Below are positions 62,001 through 64,000 of a stretch of DNA of 64,000 nt, piece by piece. The DNA is from Lobosporangium transversale. Its lineage: Eukaryota > Mortierellomycota > Mortierellomycetes > Mortierellales > Mortierellaceae. Every line of letters starts with the position of its first letter. The first letter of the stretch is position 1. The position numbers were made by a program, and so were the translations under genes. The stretch lies in assembly GCF_002105155.1 (NCBI RefSeq), contig NW_019028998.1, forward strand, positions 434,001 to 498,000. Reading direction: 5' to 3'. The notes beneath the pieces are model-generated. The model saw only the letters and a program-made list of their open reading frames with translations, was not told the origin of the DNA and made no database searches.

Positions 62001-64000
62001 GCTTTGATCAACTCATCAGTAGGGGCATTTAGTGAAGGTAGTTTTACGGATTCAAGCAAGCCTTCCACTGCTACTTCATCCTCCTCAGTAACATAGTGGT
62101 TCCATCCCTTTGCATCCTTTTCTCCAAAACGCGGTAACTCAGAATCCCAAAATTCTTCTAGGCTCCTGATCTGAACTCGCCATGATTCTGTCGCCAGACT
62201 GGGCGGCATATTGAATAAAAATTCTATCTGGCCTTGAATGATGCCTTGAGCTCGCTCAACATATCCTACAGGTCAAGGAGAAGGAGAATCATCCTTTAAC
62301 AATGGATATGAAATGTCAATAAAGTATGACGGCAAACCTCTGAAAAATTTAAACCCTTACCTGCTTCTTTTAAGAATGTCCATGCTCGAGCCATGATATG
62401 AACCATGACCGACTCAACCTTAACAAGCTGTATTCCTAGTTCTGCATTCTCTTCAGGCGACCGCTGTATAGCCATCCAAGTCGATCTCGCTAGTTGCCCT
62501 AAACGCTCCAATCCTTCCCCCAAAACGCGCACAAAACTCTTGACTGAGAAACTCAAGAAATGTCGCTGTCGATAATCCAGATATTCAATCCACAGGCCTG
62601 GCCAAGCTGTTTGGATCTGATTTGACTGCAAGAGCTCATCCCATTTTGACAGGACTTTGGCAGATTCCCAGCATTGTCGACACGTGTTCATGTATTCCAA
62701 TAACAAACGCTCGTTTGTTGGATTGGACAGCAAAGCACGTTCAAAAATACTAAGCTTTACCTCAAAATGACTGGTGGAATGGGCTCCAACTTTGGCTGTT
62801 GAACGCCGATTCGAGACTAGGTCGATTTCATCCTCGAGGGCAATAAACTCTAGCCATTTGCTGGGTTGTTTTGGATCTTTGCGCAACTCTGCGTCAACCA
62901 TCATCCTGCGTCTTCTGAGTACGTCCAGCGCGCTCTCTGCGCCTTCTTCTTCCTGGTCACTTGTAGTCTGCATTAAGTCCTCATCCTCTTCCTTGTAAAC
63001 AGATTTACCATGGATATCTCTGTAATCAACCTTTTTTTTCCCTGAAATTCCTAGTTCATTGTCACTATCGATCTCGCCGCTTGTATTCTCACTATCGCTC
63101 CGATCTGATGAATGCAACCTCTTACTGCTCCTCGACCGAATATCAAGCGATATGAATGATGAATCTTCGCACACTATGTTTGATAACTTCGCCAGCTCTT
63201 CAGCCTTTGCTCGTGAAATTCTTTTGTATTCCTTACTCTGATCGCGCCACGTCGCATGGGGATCAACATAGCGCTTAGTTTTAGTGCTCTTTTTCTTCGT
63301 TTTAAAAACAATGAATTTCCCGCCTTGCGCTTTAGTCTTCTCGTAATCTATCAGTATATCTGATGGCATTCCTAATACTCGACCACCTGCATATTGGATA
63401 AATTTGTAGATTACGTCCCTATTGATTAATGCGCTATTATAATAAACAAGTGCATTTTTTTTGTCTGCATATGCCACAATGATATATGATGGCCTACCTC
63501 CTGCACGGTTGTATTTTGGTATTGTCCGGGGGTTGATGCCACCATAACGAAAGAAATCCTGGTCACCACGAACATCTATAACCCATGTACCTGGTTTGTT
63601 CTTTTCTTCAGAAGTGCCGCTACGCTGCCATGTCGAAGAGGATGGGTATACTGAGATCGGTATTTCACTGCCTGTTCCTTGTTCTAGCCGACGATCTCGC
63701 TTACTGCGGCTAGTCCACGAATTGTCATAATCATCCTTCGCTTCTTCCTCCTCACACCGTCTTCTTTTATGATCAAGGTTCTTACGCAAAGGTTCGTCTG
63801 ATCTGTGCATAGTAGAATGCTGCTTTGTACGGTGGCGGTCCTGTTCCCAATATTGGTCCCAAACTTGCGTAATATTACGGTCATCGCCATGGTGTTTTTT
63901 CAATTGGCTCCCACTATGTCGATCATTATATCGGTCCCTAGAGCTGTCTCTTCTGCGATCATTGCGATTACTACTCCTCTTTTGCTCGCGACTATCATGA
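59070..64000 (-). CDS. NRDE2: NRDE2-family nuclear RNA-surveillance protein (5' partial), six exons visible
   Basis: Visible exons are 64000-62361 (open to the window edge), 62265-61903, 61811-61196, 61074-60861, 60735-60570 and 60436-59070; about 1450 residues remain and all junctions keep the frame. The N-terminal part is Arg/Ser/Asp-rich. 'GDQDFFRYGGINPRTIPKYN' resembles the segment of NRDE2 that contacts the Mtr4 helicase. The NRDE-2 domain follows: 'AELRKDPKQPSKWLEFIALE', 'VKLSIFERALLSNPTNERL' and 'LWIEYLDYRQRHFLSFSVKS'. Then come HAT/TPR-like helices ('IIIFDDIRPFISSLYSPEAR', 'RMDLDLWNAYAQAERALG', 'ARKIYSTVLSMYQ') and the end 'QLYETMLEKEIRLRNE'. NRDE2 proteins (Nrl1 in fission yeast) regulate nuclear exosome and splicing-linked RNA decay, and act in nuclear RNA interference in worms. 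The start codon lies beyond the window. Confidence 0.9.

Overview
The window looks like nuclear DNA of a filamentous, early-diverging fungus. Nearly every gene is broken by short GT-AG introns (about 85-730 bases, mostly 90-150). Several genes are fungal-type: an ARE-type sterol acyltransferase, an RRT8/LDS-family membrane protein, QCR8 and ATX1. An RNI-like protein resembles families I associate with Mortierellaceae. A Mortierellomycotina-like source is therefore my best guess, but it is an inference without a database search. Homopolymer A/T tracts of 15-35 bases are very frequent in introns and intergenic DNA.

Left part (1-24 kb). An intergenic stretch with a decayed inverted repeat is followed by a CLASP-type microtubule protein (-) and, divergently, a SIRT4-like sirtuin (+). 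Next come a cytochrome b561 protein (-), an RNI/leucine-rich-repeat protein (+), a six-exon EBP1/PA2G4-like gene (-), a small unrecognised membrane protein (+) and a large five-exon USP4/15/Ubp12-type deubiquitinase (-).

Middle (24-46 kb). This holds an RRT8/LDS-like membrane protein (-), a four-exon sterol O-acyltransferase (-), a DUF1772 membrane protein (-), an intronless low-complexity orphan (+) and QCR8 (-, with a 10-base first coding exon). A clear pseudogene of the succinyl-CoA ligase beta subunit (+) follows, then a long AT-rich gene-poor stretch and a DUF606/YdcZ-type membrane protein (+).

Right part (46-64 kb). This holds a pirin (+), a five-exon protein joining an Spt23/Mga2-like N-terminal domain to C2H2 zinc fingers (+), a Trm10 tRNA m1G9 methyltransferase with a large insert (+), the copper chaperone ATX1 (+) and an NRDE2-family gene (-) whose 5' end lies outside the window.

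The genes are mostly unrelated housekeeping and regulatory functions, and no operon-like or cluster-like pathway is evident. Exon boundaries were chosen by eye from GT-AG sites, reading-frame continuity and family similarity. All multi-exon models close in frame. I saw no tRNA, rRNA, CRISPR array or intact transposon.
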